From: DATAYF01 sp036272735
Lineage (GTDB): Bacteria; Chloroflexota; Ktedonobacteria; Ktedonobacterales; Ktedonobacteraceae
NCBI GenBank assembly: GCA_036272735.1
Contig: DATAYF010000034.1
Coordinates: 1-7,189 of the forward strand
Length of the DNA stretch: 7,189 bases
Direction: 5' to 3'
How positions within the stretch are numbered: the first letter of the stretch is position 1; every line of letters starts with the position of its first letter. The notes beneath the pieces were generated by a model, which saw only the letters and a program-made list of their open reading frames with translations, was not told the origin of the DNA and did not search any database. This document shows positions 5,747 through 7,189 of this stretch, one piece after another. The position numbers and the translations under genes were made by a program.

Positions 5747-5820
5747 TACTTTACCTGAATCCTTTCCGTGATAACTCTATGAAGTTGCAATGTTTTCATA
5801 CATAACTACGGGATAATAAG

Positions 5821-7035
5821 ATGGAATATCACATGCTCAATCCACGATCTTTGCACGACCAGTTGTTGTATCCTCACGCCTGCTTTAGTGCTCTGCATCA
5901 GAAAGGCTCTGTTGTCTACAACGAAGAGGCGAAGTGCTGGGAAGTTTTTGATTATGACCTGGTGCGTCACATCGCTTCTGAATCTGAAATCTTTTCGTCG
6001 GAATATACCAGGGTGAAACCCGTGTCAGAGGATGAGGAGATTAGCCGCCAGACCAGTATGCTCGGTCTCGATCCGCCACGCCATAACCAGTTACGCGCGC
6101 TTGTTTCGCAAGCTTTTACGCCACGCACGATTGTCCAATTGGCCCCGCGCATCGCTGAAATTTCGCGTGAACTGTTGGACACGGTCGCCAGCCAGGAACA
6201 TATGGATATCATTGATGATTTCTCCGCGCCTTTGCCAGTGATTGTGATTTCCGAAATGCTGGGCGTTCCTGCTTCAGATCGTGAGCAGTTCAAGCAATGG
6301 TCCGATGAGCTTATCGCTGTCGAATACGATGAAATTATCGACGAGGCGCAACGCAAAGCGATGATACAAAGGATTCGCCAGACCGTGCGAAAAATCGAGG
6401 ACTATTTCCGCCAGGTGCTGGCGGAGCGGCGTAGACAGCCGCAAAATGACCTCATAAGTGCCTTGCTGGCGGCCCAAATTGAGGGACAGTCCCTCACCGA
6501 AGAGGAATTGTTGGGTTTTTGTACCTTGTTACTTGTTGCTGGCAATATCACCACCACCAATTTGATCGGCAATGCGTTGTTGTGCTTCGACGAGCATCCT
6601 GAGGTGATGGAACACCTGCACGCCACGCCAGAGCTTGTGCCCAGCGCTATCGAGGAAGTGTTGCGCTATCGTTCTCCGGCGGTCGTCATCGTACGCTATC
6701 CACTAAGCGACGTAACCGTGGGTGATCAACATATCAAACGTGGCGAGACAATCATGGCCTGGCTGGCGTGCGCGAACCACGATCCGGCGCAGTTTCCCGA
6801 TGCTGAACGTTTTGATGTCGAGCGCAACCCCAACAAGCACCTGGCCTTTGGTCATGGCTTGCACTTCTGTTTAGGTGCGCCACTTGCACGCCTGGAGTCG
6901 AAAATTGCGCTTGAGATCGTCCTGCAACGCTTCGACAATATCCGGCGAGTAAGCACGCAGAACGTTGACCCGGTCAGTAGCAGTTTCATCTATGGCATCA
7001 AGCATTTGCCGGTCACATTCAGCGTGCGCTCATAA
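5821..7035 (+). CDS. Cytochrome P450, soluble bacterial type (CYP107/CYP109-like class)
   Basis: This 404-aa protein has normal length for a soluble bacterial P450, a haem monooxygenase that needs external ferredoxin/reductase partners; none is encoded nearby. Helix C region: LGLDPPRHNQLRALVSQAFT (81-100). I-helix: LLLVAGNITTTNLIGNAL (236-253). K-helix ExxR: E279-V-L-R282. Haem loop: FGHGLHFCLG (343-352) with Cys350 as the axial ligand. There is no N-terminal membrane anchor. In the I-helix A-G-x-[D/E]-T-T motif the acidic position is Ile243 (A240-G-N-I-T-T-T246), so the usual acid beside the proton-relay threonine is missing. The start is uncertain: ATG 5821 and ATG 5833 (residue 5) both have weak ribosome sites, and I keep the first. 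It is divergent from the DeoR-type gene, with no biosynthetic genes next to it, so its substrate is unknown. The CYP family assignment is only by general resemblance. Confidence 0.95.
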   Translation: MEYHMLNPRSLHDQLLYPHACFSALHQKGSVVYNEEAKCWEVFDYDLVRHIASESEIFSSEYTRVKPVSEDEEISRQTSMLGLDPPRHNQLRALVSQAFTPRTIVQLAPRIAEISRELLDTVASQEHMDIIDDFSAPLPVIVISEMLGVPASDREQFKQWSDELIAVEYDEIIDEAQRKAMIQRIRQTVRKIEDYFRQVLAERRRQPQNDLISALLAAQIEGQSLTEEELLGFCTLLLVAGNITTTNLIGNALLCFDEHPEVMEHLHATPELVPSAIEEVLRYRSPAVVIVRYPLSDVTVGDQHIKRGETIMAWLACANHDPAQFPDAERFDVERNPNKHLAFGHGLHFCLGAPLARLESKIALEIVLQRFDNIRRVSTQNVDPVSSSFIYGIKHLPVTFSVRS

Positions 7036-7051
7036 AAGAGGGAACGGCCTC

Positions 7052-7111
7052 GCCAGGGAGACGACCCTGCCATGGAGACGACCCCGCCAGGGAGACGACC
7101 CTGCCAGGGAG
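7052..7111 (+). repeat. 17-bp tandem repeat, three full copies plus a partial fourth
   Basis: GCCAGGGAGACGACCCT is found at 7052-7068 and 7086-7102. A copy with two changes (GCCATGGAGACGACCCC) is at 7069-7085, and the first 9 nt recur at 7103-7111. Each full perfect unit can fold into CAGGG-AGACGA-CCCTG using the first base of the next unit. The last units merge into the terminator stem that follows. The array lies 17 nt after the P450 stop and has no unique spacers, so it is not a CRISPR. Confidence 0.85.
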
Positions 7112-7184
7112 GTCGCTACCATACATGACGAAGCCGCATCTCATCTATGGTAGTGACCTCCCTGGCGGTGTCGTTTAGGTTTTT
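7093..7184 (+). terminator. Long stem-loop downstream of the P450, probable terminator
   Basis: The inner arms 7103-7123 and 7146-7166 match at 20 of 21 positions, the remaining pair being G-T, around a 22-nt loop (7124-7145). Pairing continues outward to 7093/7176 with one mismatch and two more G-T pairs, giving about 31 positions. A run of five T (7180-7184) follows shortly after. It probably ends the P450 transcript. Because the left arm contains part of the 17-bp repeat, the structure may also be a mobile or REP-like repeat element. Confidence 0.7.
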
Positions 7185-7189
7185 GTCCT

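Larger units (their letters stand above)
5446..5820. other. 375-nt divergent intergenic region between regulator and P450
   Basis: No gene is supported here. It holds the regulator promoter and leader, the TTTCG cluster and an AT-rich stretch before the P450. A TATAAT on the plus strand (5741-5746) is a possible P450 -10, but no -35 hexamer stands 16-18 nt before it. A 9-bp direct repeat ACGCTGGAT (5528-5536 and 5585-5593) lies in the regulator leader. Confidence 0.6.

Noticed and set aside
7052..7111. Possible CRISPR array
   Set aside because: The 17-bp units are directly adjacent with no spacers and degenerate into a hairpin arm.
7124..7145. tRNA or other structured RNA in the terminal stem-loop
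   Set aside because: Only a single long stem is visible; there is no cloverleaf or conserved tRNA box.
6965..7153. Plus-strand open frame overlapping the P450 end and the repeats
   Set aside because: It mostly translates the P450 in another frame and then the tandem repeats, with no ribosome site.

Overview
The window reads like a piece of a moderately GC-rich, free-living bacterial chromosome. The best guess is a Chloroflexota/Ktedonobacteria-type organism. That guess rests on the mix of an IS200/IS605-type tnpB, a Tat-exported lipoprotein sugar-binding protein, a DeoR-regulated ABC operon and a soluble class I-type P450, together with near-consensus sigma-70 promoters and strong AAGGAGG ribosome sites. 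No rRNA or marker gene is present, so the assignment is inference from overall resemblance.

Layout. (1) Positions 1-696, minus strand: the first 232 codons of a TnpB-like protein that runs off the left edge. It has its own promoter (745-773) and, about 120-165 nt upstream of its start, a hairpin (818-862) that looks like an IS200/IS605 end or omega-RNA hairpin. (2) 955-1077, plus strand: an unrecognised 40-residue single-span membrane protein with a strong Shine-Dalgarno site and a GTG start. (3) 1099-1174: a 32-bp terminator stem between this gene and the tail of the next operon. (4) 1173-4465, minus strand: a sugar ABC importer in the order binding protein, MalF-type permease, MalG-type permease, with a 16-bp perfect hairpin between the first two. 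No ATPase gene is present. (5) 4639-5445, minus strand: a DeoR-family repressor upstream of the importer in the same direction, with a TTGACA-18-TACAAT promoter. (6) 5446-5820: a 375-nt divergent regulatory region. (7) 5821-7035, plus strand: a cytochrome P450. (8) 7052-7184: 17-bp tandem repeats running into a long stem-loop terminator.

How the genes may work together. The DeoR protein probably senses a phosphorylated sugar and controls the importer operon, its own gene, or both. The importer's two permeases would form the membrane channel fed by the Tat lipoprotein; a shared MsiK/MsmX-like ATPase encoded elsewhere would have to power it. The P450 is divergent from the regulator and shares its upstream region, but nothing in the sequence proves co-regulation. 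Its substrate cannot be read from the sequence.

The points most worth a second look are the position of the IS-end hairpin relative to tnpB, a LexA-like GAAC-N4-GTTC site over the tnpB -35, the small membrane protein, the P450 with Ile in place of the usual acidic I-helix residue, and the tandem-repeat/stem-loop block after the P450. I found no clear case for a wholly new biological system.
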